A stretch of DNA of 64,000 nt, from contig JAEZSO010000002.1 in NCBI GenBank assembly GCA_023421795.1, forward strand, positions 682,001-746,000, read 5' to 3'. The notes below the pieces were generated by a model. That model searched no databases. It saw nothing but the letters and a program-made list of their open reading frames with translations, and was not told the origin of the DNA. This document shows positions 10,308 to 19,395 of the stretch, piece by piece. Position numbers and translations under genes: made by a program. Each line of letters begins with the position of its first letter. The first letter of the stretch is position 1. This stretch comes from Cyanobacteria bacterium OH_PDB_230 (lineage in GTDB: Bacteria > Cyanobacteriota > Vampirovibrionia > Gastranaerophilales > Gastranaerophilaceae).

Positions 10308-12176
10308 ATGAATAAAAGCCAATCAGTTGGTGTTTGGATAGTAGTTGTATTATTGATTTTGTCACTGATATCAATGCTTTTTACAGGTTCTACAACTACA
10401 ACAAAAGATTTGTCTTATTCTGAATTTTTATCAAAAGTTAAAAATAATGAGATAAAATCAGTTGAGATAGAAAAAGACACTCTTGTTGCGAAACCAGTTA
10501 AAGCCGAAATCCCTGCGAAAACAGAAAATAAACTTCAGTCTGTACCTGCTACTTTGCAGTATAGAGTTATGATTCCTATGAATGATACATCTTTGTATCC
10601 TGTTCTTAATGAATATAATGTCAATGTAAGCATAAAAAAGCCAAGTGATTCATCATCATTCCTTGGTTTCTTGGGAACAGCCCTGCCATTGTTATTGATA
10701 ATCGGCATTTTTGTCATAATGGCTAAAACCCTTCAAGCTGGTGGATCTCAAGCTATGTCTTTTGGCAAAAGCAAAGCTAAACTGATGCTTGATAGCAAGG
10801 TTAAAATTACTTTTAAAGACGTTGCCGGTATAGATGAAGAGAAACAAGAATTGGAAGAAATTGTTGACTTTTTGAAAAACGGCGAAAAATATATGAAATT
10901 GGGAGCTAAAATTCCAAAAGGCGTATTATTGGTCGGCGTTCCCGGTACCGGTAAAACTCTTATGGCAAAGGCTGTAGCCGGTGAAGCAGGCGTTCCTTTC
11001 TTTTCAATAAGCGGTTCAGATTTCGTTGAAATGTTTGTTGGGGTCGGTGCTTCAAGAGTTAGAGACTTATTTGAACAAGCAAAAAAACATCATCCATGTA
11101 TCATATTCATCGATGAAATTGATGCTGTAGGACGTCAGCGTGGAGCTGGTCTTGGCGGTGGGCATGATGAAAGAGAGCAAACATTGAACCAACTTTTGGT
11201 TGAGATGGATGGGTTTGATGAAAACGTAAATATTATTGTAATAGCTGCTACGAACAGACCTGATATTCTTGATAATGCGTTATTAAGACCAGGCCGTTTC
11301 GACAGACAGATTGTGATTCATAAGCCTGATATATTAGGCAGAGAGCAAATTTTAGAGGTCCACGCTAAAAATAAACCTTTAGATGAAGACGTGGATTTAA
11401 AAGTTTTGGCAAAAAGAACCCCTGGTTTTACAGGAGCGGACTTGCAAAACTTATTGAATGAAGCTTCGCTTCTTGCTGCAAGAGGCAACCAGTCTAAAAT
11501 AAGTATGAAAAACGTTGAAGAAGCTATAGATAAAATAGTTGCAGGGACGGAAAAGAAAAGCAGAATTATTTCTGAAGAAGAAAAAGAAAATACGGCATAT
11601 CATGAGGTTGGCCATGCTCTTCTACATTATTTCTTGAAGAATTCAGACCCCTTGCATAAAGTTTCAATAATACCCAGAGGAATGGCTCTTGGCGTAACTT
11701 GGTCATTACCTGAAAAAGATCATTTAACAATGAAAAAAGCTCAATTACTTGATAACATTTCAGTATTTATGGGTGGAAGAGTCGCTGAAGAGATGGTTTA
11801 CGGATCAGACAGCATTACCACAGGCGCTCAAAATGATATTGAAAGAGCTACTGAAATTGCAAGAAAAATGGTCACGACTTGGGGTATGTCTGATAAAATG
11901 GGAAATATGGCGTACGGAAAATCCCAAGAACACGTATTTATGGGAAGAGATTTTGGTCATGCCAGAGACTTTTCTGAAGAGATCGCAGCTGAGATTGACA
12001 AAGAAGTTAAGAAAATTCTGGATGAAAGATACGAAATGGCTAAAAACCTCCTAACGGAGAATAGAGATATGCTTGAAGCTGTCGCTAAAGAACTTTTGGA
12101 AAGAGAAACGTTGGACGAAAAAGATGTTTCAGAAATTATCGAAAAAGTCAGAAGTGAACGTGTGCATCAGGTATAA
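10308..12176 (+). CDS. ftsH: ATP-dependent zinc metalloprotease FtsH
   Basis: A 622-residue membrane-anchored AAA+ protease that degrades damaged or short-lived membrane and cytosolic proteins. Two membrane helices (about residues 7-25 and 118-138) flank a small external domain. The AAA module has Walker A GVPGTGKT (about 210-217), Walker B IIFIDEID, the pore motif FVEMFVG and the second region of homology ATNRPDILD. The protease zinc site is HEVGH at 432-436. Length and order are standard. The gene is preceded by a good promoter and followed 29 bases later by ferritin. Confidence 0.98.
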   Translation: MNKSQSVGVWIVVVLLILSLISMLFTGSTTTTKDLSYSEFLSKVKNNEIKSVEIEKDTLVAKPVKAEIPAKTENKLQSVPATLQYRVMIPMNDTSLYPVLNEYNVNVSIKKPSDSSSFLGFLGTALPLLLIIGIFVIMAKTLQAGGSQAMSFGKSKAKLMLDSKVKITFKDVAGIDEEKQELEEIVDFLKNGEKYMKLGAKIPKGVLLVGVPGTGKTLMAKAVAGEAGVPFFSISGSDFVEMFVGVGASRVRDLFEQAKKHHPCIIFIDEIDAVGRQRGAGLGGGHDEREQTLNQLLVEMDGFDENVNIIVIAATNRPDILDNALLRPGRFDRQIVIHKPDILGREQILEVHAKNKPLDEDVDLKVLAKRTPGFTGADLQNLLNEASLLAARGNQSKISMKNVEEAIDKIVAGTEKKSRIISEEEKENTAYHEVGHALLHYFLKNSDPLHKVSIIPRGMALGVTWSLPEKDHLTMKKAQLLDNISVFMGGRVAEEMVYGSDSITTGAQNDIERATEIARKMVTTWGMSDKMGNMAYGKSQEHVFMGRDFGHARDFSEEIAAEIDKEVKKILDERYEMAKNLLTENRDMLEAVAKELLERETLDEKDVSEIIEKVRSERVHQV

Positions 12177-12205
12177 CACTGATCTCATAAGAAAGGAGAC
12201 AAACT

Positions 12206-12715
12206 ATGATAAATGAAAAAATGGAAACAGCGTTTAATGCGCAAATAAACAGAGAATTCTTCTCAGCGTATTTGTATATGTCAATGTCTGCAAATATGCA
12301 AGAAATAGGTCTTGCCGGCTTCTCTAATTGGCTGAGAGTTCAAGCTCAGGAAGAAGTTTTTCACGCAACAGCAATGTTTGATTATGTGTTGCAAAGAGGC
12401 GGAAAAGTTAAGCTTCAGACTATTGATACGCCAAAACACCAATGGGATAATGTCTTAAAAGTTTTTGAAGAAACGTTAGCCCACGAAGAACTCGTTACAG
12501 GATGGATAAATGAACTGGCAGAAGTTGCTGATGAATTGAAAGACAGAGCTTCGGCTAAATTCCTTCAATGGTTTATCGCTGAACAAGTCGAAGAAGAGGC
12601 AACAGCAAGCGATTTAGTAGCTAAGTTAAAGTTGATAAACTTAAATGGAGATGCTTTATTCGCATTGGACAAAGAGCTTGGAGCGAGAGTATTTGTTGCT
12701 CCTGTTATTCAATAG
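12206..12715 (+). CDS. ftnA: Non-haem ferritin
   Basis: A 169-residue ferritin that oxidises and stores iron in a 24-mer shell. The ferroxidase-centre residues are visible: Glu in INREFFSAYLY, Glu and His in QEEVFHA, and later glutamates in EEEATASDL. A strong AAGGAGA lies 8 bases before ATG 12206. The protein is of the bacterial Ftn type rather than haem-containing bacterioferritin, since no obvious haem methionine is placed in the usual helix. A terminator follows, so it can be the last gene of the ftsH unit. Confidence 0.95.
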   Translation: MINEKMETAFNAQINREFFSAYLYMSMSANMQEIGLAGFSNWLRVQAQEEVFHATAMFDYVLQRGGKVKLQTIDTPKHQWDNVLKVFEETLAHEELVTGWINELAEVADELKDRASAKFLQWFIAEQVEEEATASDLVAKLKLINLNGDALFALDKELGARVFVAPVIQ

Positions 12716-12738
12716 ATACTAAATAAAGAATAATAAAA

Positions 12739-12768
12739 AAAGAGGCCTTAAAAAGCCTCTTTTCTCTT
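12739..12768. terminator. Bidirectional terminator between ferritin and fliN
   Basis: An 8-bp stem (AAAGAGGC at 12739-12746 with GCCTCTTT at 12755-12762) has T-rich flanks on one side and A-rich flanks on the other. It serves both convergent transcripts. Confidence 0.85.
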
Positions 12769-12780
12769 ATAAAAGTATAT

Positions 12781-13212
12781 TTATGCGTTTTTGATCCTGT
12801 CTTCTGGAGCTGTTATCCCCATAATTCTCAAACCGAAGTTATCTCCGATTACAACGACTTCACCATTCGCAATATGTTTCCCGTTAGCATATAAGTCAAC
12901 AGATTCACCTGCAACCCTGTCTAATTCGATGATAGAACCTTTTGTCAATTCCAAAACTTTTTTAATCGGAAGATGGCATCTTCCAAGTTCAACGGTAAGT
13001 TCAAGCTCAATATCCATCAATATGTCTAAATTAGCATTTTCTTCGGCAGATACCTGAGACTCATTTTCAAAAGAAGCAAATTTAACAGGTTGGACAGTTA
13101 CCGGTTCAGCATATGTTTCTTCTTTTATAGCTTCTTCGGGTTCAATATGTTCAACTTGTTTTAGAACGTCTTCGTTCAACGATGTTTCCTGTAAATCTTC
13201 ATTCTCTGGCAT
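12781..13212 (-). CDS. fliN: Flagellar motor switch protein FliN
   Basis: A 143-residue protein of the C-ring. The C-terminal 80 residues form the SpoA domain: LDILMDIELELTVELGR, then LELTKGSIIELDRVAGESVD, then NGEVVVIGDNFGLRI. The first 60 residues are acidic, low-complexity sequence (many Glu) not found in short FliN proteins; this resembles long FliN/FliY forms but lacks a CheC domain. It is the last gene of the minus-strand motor operon, 16 bases after fliM. Confidence 0.95.
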   Translation of the reverse strand: MPENEDLQETSLNEDVLKQVEHIEPEEAIKEETYAEPVTVQPVKFASFENESQVSAEENANLDILMDIELELTVELGRCHLPIKKVLELTKGSIIELDRVAGESVDLYANGKHIANGEVVVIGDNFGLRIMGITAPEDRIKNA

Positions 13213-13228
13213 GTTTTTTTTCTCTCCC

Positions 13229-14242
13229 CTATAAATAGTTTTTAAGGATTTCTATTTTTTCATCGTATCTGTCTGTAATTTTAACACACATTTTGTTTTT
13301 TATTGTACCTGGTTTAGCAAAGAACTTTTTGGCCCCATTTATTTTTATAGTCAGGTCATCGTGGATTTTGCTGTCCAGAACAACTACATCTCCCTCTTTT
13401 AAGGCGATAAAGTCTTTTAATGTTATTTCTGAGTTGCCAAACAGTACTTCTATATCTACATTAGAAGTGCTCAATTTGTCTATCATGTCTTGTTTTTCTT
13501 CAGCTGTTGCCATAATTCCTTTGGATTGGAATATGTGCTGGGTATTTAGCTGGCTGATGATACTTTCGAGTAATGGATACGGCAAACAGATATTCATAAG
13601 CCCATAGTGTTTTCCGCCCATTTGGATTTCAAGAGTTATCAAAGCGATTATTTCGCTTGGGCTAGCTACTTGAACCATGCTGTAATTGTTTTCGATGTCA
13701 ATAAGAGTCGTTTCTGCCGGTATTATTGTAGACCACGAAACGGCGAATGTTTCGATGGTTTTTTCTAAAACTTTTTTTGTAAGTGCTTCTTCAATATCAG
13801 TCAACTCCCGGTTAGAAGAATCTGCTGCGCCGATGCCGCCTAACATTCTGTCCACGAAACAAGAAATAACTTCAAAGCTGAATCCTATAAGGATTTGCCC
13901 TGGTAAAGGGGCTAATTCAAAAATTCCTACAGTCATCGGGCTGGGCATTGATGATACGAATTCATCGTATGTGATTTGGTCTACCGATACAACATCTATA
14001 TTTATCGGTATTCTTAGATATCCTGTCATTGAAAGCGCAAGTTGTCTGGAGAATTCTCTATGGATATCTTGAAGGCCTCTTAAATGTTCTTTTGAGAATT
14101 TGTCAGGTCTTCTGAAATTATAGAGTTTATAGCCTTTTTTAAACTCACTTAATTCATCAATGTCATTGTCCAAATACATATCGTATTCGTTGTAGGCATC
14201 GTTTGATGATTGTATTTTGTTTTCGTTTTGAACTTCTGCCAA
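13229..14242 (-). CDS. fliM: Flagellar motor switch protein FliM
   Basis: A 337-residue C-ring protein that receives the CheY signal and sets rotation direction. It has the CheC-like middle domain (FKKGYKLYNFRRPDKFSKEHLRGL onward, with MLGG in the middle) and a C-terminal SpoA domain (VDIEVLFGNSEITLKDFIALKEGDVV). The N-terminal CheY-binding peptide, normally close to LSQDEIDALL, is only loosely matched by LDNDIDELS after about 20 polar residues. It lies 13 bases after fliL and 16 before fliN. Confidence 0.95.
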   Translation of the reverse strand: MAEVQNENKIQSSNDAYNEYDMYLDNDIDELSEFKKGYKLYNFRRPDKFSKEHLRGLQDIHREFSRQLALSMTGYLRIPINIDVVSVDQITYDEFVSSMPSPMTVGIFELAPLPGQILIGFSFEVISCFVDRMLGGIGAADSSNRELTDIEEALTKKVLEKTIETFAVSWSTIIPAETTLIDIENNYSMVQVASPSEIIALITLEIQMGGKHYGLMNICLPYPLLESIISQLNTQHIFQSKGIMATAEEKQDMIDKLSTSNVDIEVLFGNSEITLKDFIALKEGDVVVLDSKIHDDLTIKINGAKKFFAKPGTIKNKMCVKITDRYDEKIEILKNYL

Positions 14243-14255
14243 AAGTTTAGGCTCC

Positions 14256-14870
14256 CTATTGCATTATGAACTGTGCAAAGCTTACTCTTATAACTGCTCT
14301 TTCTCCGCCAAAGATTGAATCTACTGAGTCGATTATTTCATCTTTTGCTAATTCTTTACCAGCAGTTGTTGATAATTCAGAAGATGTTTTGCTTGAGAGT
14401 GCTGAAATTATAGCATCTCTTATTGCCGGTTTATATTGTGCCATTTCAGCTTCTATAGGTGAAACTGCTGCACTTTCTCCATGTCCACCGTGTCCGCCGC
14501 CGCCTTTTGCCGGAGCCTCGTCTGATGGAAGTTTGCTTATTTCAAGTGCTACACTTGTTTTTAAGTATCTTCTGTTTTCAGGATCGCTTAAATTTACTGT
14601 AAAATCTCCAAGGTCAACAATCAATCCTCTTTCTTCAGCAGTTGCCTGATCACCTTCTCCTGATTCGCCTTCTGTAGCTTCAACATTTTTTGAAGCCATT
14701 TGCTTGGATAAAAGAAAATCTTGCATAAAATAATTTGCGACCAGGAATAATGAGCAAATTATCGCTGTTGTAACGATATTGATAATAAGAACTTTGGAAC
14801 CGCCGCCTTTATTATTGTCGGTTTCTGCTTCTTTTGGTTTCATGTCTTTTGGTGCATTTGGTTTCGCCAT
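14256..14870 (-). CDS. fliL: Flagellar basal-body protein FliL
   Basis: A 204-residue single-pass inner-membrane protein that surrounds and supports the stator. The membrane helix is at about residues 27-47 (VLIINIVTTAIICSLFLVAN). The periplasmic domain contains the typical LIVDLGDFTVNLSDPENRRYLKTSVALE segment and ends in RVSFAQFIMQ, the usual family C-terminus. An unusual Gly/His-rich insertion, KGGGGHGGHGES, lies in the periplasmic part. Gene order motB-fliL-fliM is standard. Confidence 0.93.
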   Translation of the reverse strand: MAKPNAPKDMKPKEAETDNNKGGGSKVLIINIVTTAIICSLFLVANYFMQDFLLSKQMASKNVEATEGESGEGDQATAEERGLIVDLGDFTVNLSDPENRRYLKTSVALEISKLPSDEAPAKGGGGHGGHGESAAVSPIEAEMAQYKPAIRDAIISALSSKTSSELSTTAGKELAKDEIIDSVDSIFGGERAVIRVSFAQFIMQ

Positions 14871-14891
14871 AATTATCTCCAGTAAGTTTAG

Positions 14892-15575
14892 TTATTTTTT
14901 ATCTGAGCTTAATATTATTATATCAACACGTCTGTTCTGACTTTTACCTTCATATGATGTATTTGGTGCTATGGGCATATATTCTCCATATCCTACAGCA
15001 GACATTTTCTGAGGGTTTAGTCCCTTTTTTGATACAAGGTAGTTGATTATATTTGTTGCTCTTGCCGTTGATAATTCCCAGTTTGAAGGGAATTGTTGTG
15101 TGGTAATCGGGGTCGAATCGGTATGCCCTTCGATTAATATGTTGTTATTTAGAGTTTTAAGTTCATCTGCAATATTGTCCAGTGTACTTAAGACATCTGG
15201 TTTTATTATAGCAGAACCTGCGCTAAAAAGCATTTTATCATTAATTCTTATTATTGCTCCTTTGTCTCCTTTTAGCACCGTTGTGTTTTTTGTTAATGTT
15301 TGATTTTTTGATAGTTTTTCAATGATTATGTCTTGCTCTGAACGCTCTTCAGTAGCTTCTTTGAAGTTATTTGTTTGAGTTTTTTCCGCTTTTGCATTGC
15401 TTGCGTTAAATACTTTTTGAACACTTTTATTTGTAGAATCTATTTTGTCGTGATGAGTTCCTGAAAGTGCCCACATAACCATAAATAAAGCAAGAAGCAT
15501 AGTGACAAAGTCGGCGTACGATACAACCCAGCGGTTCAAGTAGTCTTTAGAGTATGAGTAGTAATCGTTTCTCAT
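14892..15575 (-). CDS. motB: Flagellar stator protein MotB
   Basis: A 227-residue stator subunit anchoring MotA to peptidoglycan. The single membrane helix carries the ion-binding Asp22 in VSYADFVTMLLALFMVMWAL. The C-terminal OmpA-like peptidoglycan-binding domain is complete (ILIEGHTDSTPI, NWELSTARATNIINYL, GYGEYMPIAPN, NRRVDI). The start codon directly abuts the motA stop, so translation is coupled. Whether protons or sodium drive the motor cannot be decided by eye. Confidence 0.96.
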   Translation of the reverse strand: MRNDYYSYSKDYLNRWVVSYADFVTMLLALFMVMWALSGTHHDKIDSTNKSVQKVFNASNAKAEKTQTNNFKEATEERSEQDIIIEKLSKNQTLTKNTTVLKGDKGAIIRINDKMLFSAGSAIIKPDVLSTLDNIADELKTLNNNILIEGHTDSTPITTQQFPSNWELSTARATNIINYLVSKKGLNPQKMSAVGYGEYMPIAPNTSYEGKSQNRRVDIIILSSDKK

Positions 15576-16364
15576 TTATACTTTTTGCTCCATCCTGAGT
15601 GACCTTGGATATTTTTTGTTGTTGTATTTTAAATATGCAATTAACTTTTCTTCTATTATTGAAGGATTTTCTCTCATAACTATCGAGATGATTGCTTGAA
15701 GAAGCGCTTCTTTAAATAAAACTTCTTCTCTTAATTTTAACTTCATATTCCCTGCAATCGGTAGGAATATTAGGTTTGCTATTCCCACGCCGTACAAAGT
15801 TGCAATGAAGGCAGTAGCTATGCCGTTAGCAAGGATTTCAGGTTGCTGAATATACCCCATTACTTGTATTAAGCCTAAAACCGCACCTACAATTCCAAAT
15901 GTAGGGGCATATCCTCCCATCGCTTCAAATACCCTTGAATTAATCAATTCTTGCTCTTCGTCGTATGAGATTTCGGCCTCTAAAATATCGTATAAAAGCT
16001 GAGGGTTCTCGACATCTATAGCTAGTTTAAGCCCTCTTTTCAAAAAAGGATGCTGTATTTTTTCAATTATGTTTTGCAAGTCAAGCAGAGTGTTATGTCT
16101 TGCAAAATAAGCTATCTGTAAAAGTTCATCTATTACGGTTATTTTTTTGCTGGGTTTGTTTTTAAATATTTCTGTTGCGGAGATTGTTGCTTTATACACC
16201 GTTGTAATTGAAAAGTTCAAAATAGAAGCGCAAAAGGTTCCTCCAAGAACTATAAAAATGGCGGTAGGCTGTAATAACAGATTTAATGTCTGGTTTTCTA
16301 CATTTGGCGCAAAAACAAATATTCCTATCGCAACTAAAAGTGCTATTATTGCAGACATGTTCAT
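15576..16364 (-). CDS. motA: Flagellar stator protein MotA
   Basis: A 262-residue four-helix stator subunit. The first helices (IIALLVAIGIFVFAP and FIVLGGTFCASILNF), a cytoplasmic loop, and the conserved pair FGIVGAVLGLIQVMG and FIATLYGVGIANLIFLPIAG are present. It is shorter than enteric MotA and closer in length to PomA/MotP. It is the first gene of the motA-motB-fliL-fliM-fliN operon; two ATG codons at 16364 and 16358 are possible starts. No chemotaxis genes are attached. Confidence 0.95.
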   Translation of the reverse strand: MNMSAIIALLVAIGIFVFAPNVENQTLNLLLQPTAIFIVLGGTFCASILNFSITTVYKATISATEIFKNKPSKKITVIDELLQIAYFARHNTLLDLQNIIEKIQHPFLKRGLKLAIDVENPQLLYDILEAEISYDEEQELINSRVFEAMGGYAPTFGIVGAVLGLIQVMGYIQQPEILANGIATAFIATLYGVGIANLIFLPIAGNMKLKLREEVLFKEALLQAIISIVMRENPSIIEEKLIAYLKYNNKKYPRSLRMEQKV

Positions 16365-16546
16365 TTAAATATATTTATCCCCAAGTTTAACTTTAACAAT
16401 ATAATTTCATATTTACTATATTGTAGTATCCACTAAACAAAGGATTTCTTTGTAAAGTTAAGTGAAAACTTCATGAGTAACTGTTATAGTGGTATTAGTT
16501 AGTGGCATTAAATTTATAATCTGTTGATATTAAAGAAAGGGGAAAA

Positions 16547-17245
16547 ATGGCATCATTAATTGATTCTGTTAAAACTGTCGTGAGGGATTCAAATCCGTTT
16601 TTTAAAATAGCCGGACTTGCATTCTTTATCTTTGTAGGATATGAGTTATTGTCTTATGATACGACAACACTTATGTTCAAAAACGTTTGCGCAACAGTAG
16701 TTATAGCAGTATTGATAGGATTTATTTTTCAGTCGGTTCATAACAATATAAATGAAGATAATGTGATTATGCCAAATCTGTTCAATCCCTTGAAATTAAT
16801 TGCCGTAGGGCTATTTGGTACTTTGTCTTTAAGTCCTTATCTGGCCATAATGTACTATACGATTAATTGGGTTAATTCTTTGTTGGTGTTCATCCCTTGG
16901 GTTAACTACATAATTCTCGGTTTAGTGTTTGTTGTTCTTTTTTCTTTTTTTATAATCGGAATGCTTTCGTTTTGCAAGAATTTCAACCCGTTAGAAGGCT
17001 TCAATTTGTTGCAGATATTAAAATACGGCGGTGATTTTATCGTTTATAGCTTTACTTTGGTTATAAGCGCCATCTTTTTTTCAGCGCTTATTTTCTTCCC
17101 GATTGGTCTGTTGATTAAGGTATCCTTTGGCTATGGGCTTATATTCAATTATTATATAATTTTCGCTTCTCTATTTATGATAATGGCAATAGCTCAATAT
17201 TATTGTCAGTTGTATTCAGAAACAATCCGTTTAAGTAACAGCTAG
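16547..17245 (+). CDS. Multi-pass membrane protein of unknown function
   Basis: A 232-residue very hydrophobic protein with about six membrane helices (near residues 20-38, 47-65, 82-107, 115-143, 165-190 and 195-222). GAAAGGGGAAAA precedes ATG 16547. I see no transporter or enzyme motif. The overall pattern resembles small integral membrane families with internally similar helix pairs, but I cannot name one. It lies alone between the motor operon (divergent) and uvrB (convergent), and its last 15 bases overlap the end of uvrB. Confidence 0.75.
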   Translation: MASLIDSVKTVVRDSNPFFKIAGLAFFIFVGYELLSYDTTTLMFKNVCATVVIAVLIGFIFQSVHNNINEDNVIMPNLFNPLKLIAVGLFGTLSLSPYLAIMYYTINWVNSLLVFIPWVNYIILGLVFVVLFSFFIIGMLSFCKNFNPLEGFNLLQILKYGGDFIVYSFTLVISAIFFSALIFFPIGLLIKVSFGYGLIFNYYIIFASLFMIMAIAQYYCQLYSETIRLSNS

Positions 17246-19219
17246 TTCCCTTAGTTTTTTGAGCTGGTCTCTGATTTGTGCCGCCCTTTCAAAATCGAGA
17301 ATGCTGGCTGCTTTTTTCATGTCTTTTTCTAATTTTGTTATAAGTTTAGGCAGATCTTTTTTAGAAAGGTTCATTTCTATCATTTCTTCCGCAACTATGT
17401 CTTCTAGGTTTCTGTAGCTTGCAACCAGCTGAAGCAGGTTATTTTCTATTGGTTTTTTAATTGTTTTTGGAGTTATATTGTTTAGCTTGTTATAAGCAGT
17501 TTGGATATCTCTTCTTCTTTTTGTTTCGCTTATAGCTTTTTGCATACTGTCTGTAATTTTGTCAGCATACATAATTACTTTAGCGCAGGCGTTTCTTGCC
17601 GCTCTTCCGACTGTTTGAATCAAGCTTGTCTCAGAGCGTAAGAACCCTTCCTTGTCCGCATCCATAATCGCAACCAAGGACACTTCTGGAATATCCAAGC
17701 CTTCTCTTAACAGATTTACTCCAATCAGAACATCAAATACTCCGAGCCTCAAATCTCTTAGTATTTCTACCCGCTCTAGTGATACAATTTCGCTGTGAAG
17801 GTATCTTACTTTTATACCTAATTGAAGCAAATAATCCGATAAATCTTCCGCCATCTTTTTGGTGAGTGTGGTGATTAAGACTCTTTCTTTCTTTTCCGCG
17901 GTCTTGTTTATTTCAGCAATCAAATCATCTACCTGATTCAAGGTTGGTTTTACGAATATTTCAGGGTCTATAAGTCCTGTTGGCCTGATTATTTGTTCGA
18001 CAAGCTGCTGCGAAATTTCCTTTTCAAAATTAGAAGGAGTAGCCGAAATGAAGATTTTTTGTCCTACCTTATTCCAGAATTCTTCTGCTTTTAAAGGTCT
18101 ATTGTCTTTCGCGCAAGGAAGCCTAAAACCATAATCTACCAAGACATTTTTTCTTGCCTGATCTCCATTGTACATAGCTTTTAGCTGAGGAATGGTAACG
18201 TGGGATTCATCTATAACAAGCAGAAAATCTTCTTTGAAATAATCCAAAAGCGTAGCCGGAGGGGTTCCCGGTTTTCTTCTTTCTATTATCCTCGAATAGT
18301 TTTCTATACCTGAACAGTAGCCCATTTCTTTTATCATTTCGATATCATAATTTGTTCTCTGTTCTATTCTTTGAGCTTCAATGAGTTTGTTTTGCGACTC
18401 AAAAAGTGCTATTTGAGATTTTAGCTCCTGTCTTATCATTGATATGGTTTGGTCTAAATCTTCGTCATATGATAAATAGTGAACCGCAGGGTAGATTACC
18501 ACAGAATCAAGATTTTCAATTATTTCGCTTGATACGGGATCTATTTTTATTATTTTTTCTACTTCTTCTCCGAAAAGATAAATCCTGGTCACAAGCTTTT
18601 CATAAGAAGGCATTATCTCGATGATATCGCCTCTGGGCCTAAAAGTAGAACGTTTAAGCTCAAGGTCATTCCTTGAATATTGTATGTTTACAAGTTCTTT
18701 CAGGAAGGAATCTCTTTCCAGTTCATCTCCCACTTTTATTGTTATGGTTCCTTTGAAATAGTTTTCGGGGAGGCCTAAGCCATAAATACAGCTTACTGAA
18801 GCAATTACGATAACATCTTCTCTTTCATAGAGGCTTCTTGTTGTATTGTGTCTTAATCTGTCAATCTCATCGTTTATCGTCGCTGATTTTTCGATGTAGG
18901 TGTCTGTTCTCGGGATATAAGCTTCTGGCTGGTAATAGTCGTAGTAACTTATAAAATATTCTACTGCGTTGTTAGGGAAAAGTTCTTTGAATTCATTGTA
19001 TAGTTGTGCCGCCAGAGTTTTATTGTGTGCAATTATTAATGTCTGTTTTTGAACTTTTTCAATAACATTTGCTATGGTGAAAGTTTTCCCTGATCCTGTA
19101 ATCCCAAGAAGGGTCTGAGCTTCATAGCCATTATTTAAGCCATTTGTAAGTGATTCGATGGCTTTAGGCTGATCCCCCGCCGGTTGATATTTGGATGATA
19201 TTTCAAATCTTCTTTTCAT
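17231..19219 (-). CDS. uvrB: UvrABC excinuclease subunit B
   Basis: A 662-residue nucleotide-excision repair helicase that verifies DNA damage and recruits UvrC. Walker A GITGSGKT is at 39-46. The damage-probing beta-hairpin region [12 protein letters not shown] is near residue 95, followed by the helicase motifs ([29 protein letters not shown] with the variant [14 protein letters not shown]). The C-terminal UVR motif that binds UvrC is [19 protein letters not shown]. No clear ribosome-binding site precedes ATG 19219. The gene is convergent with the upstream membrane protein gene. Confidence 0.98.
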   Translation of the reverse strand: MKRRFEISSKYQPAGDQPKAIESLTNGLNNGYEAQTLLGITGSGKTFTIANVIEKVQKQTLIIAHNKTLAAQLYNEFKELFPNNAVEYFISYYDYYQPEAYIPRTDTYIEKSATINDEIDRLRHNTTRSLYEREDVIVIASVSCIYGLGLPENYFKGTITIKVGDELERDSFLKELVNIQYSRNDLELKRSTFRPRGDIIEIMPSYEKLVTRIYLFGEEVEKIIKIDPVSSEIIENLDSVVIYPAVHYLSYDEDLDQTISMIRQELKSQIALFESQNKLIEAQRIEQRTNYDIEMIKEMGYCSGIENYSRIIERRKPGTPPATLLDYFKEDFLLVIDESHVTIPQLKAMYNGDQARKNVLVDYGFRLPCAKDNRPLKAEEFWNKVGQKIFISATPSNFEKEISQQLVEQIIRPTGLIDPEIFVKPTLNQVDDLIAEINKTAEKKERVLITTLTKKMAEDLSDYLLQLGIKVRYLHSEIVSLERVEILRDLRLGVFDVLIGVNLLREGLDIPEVSLVAIMDADKEGFLRSETSLIQTVGRAARNACAKVIMYADKITDSMQKAISETKRRRDIQTAYNKLNNITPKTIKKPIENNLLQLVASYRNLEDIVAEEMIEMNLSKKDLPKLITKLEKDMKKAASILDFERAAQIRDQLKKLRELAVT

Positions 19220-19360
19220 AGTTATATATTATCATTAAATTTAATCCGATATCGTAACAATTTGGCTATTAATCTTTATGCTCAGCTATTTTGGTTTTGA
19301 AGGCTATTGACGATTTTGTTGTGCATAAAACGTAATCGGATGTTAATAATTTTGAATTCC

Positions 19361-19389
19361 TTTACCTATTTTAAAAATGGCAATATAAT
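19361..19389 (+). promoter_or_regulatory. Promoter placing the TPR gene transcript start at its ATG
   Basis: TTTACC (19361-19366) and TATAAT (19384-19389) are 17 bases apart. The expected transcription start is about base 19396, the A of the ATG. Confidence 0.5.
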
Positions 19390-19395
19390 AGAAGG

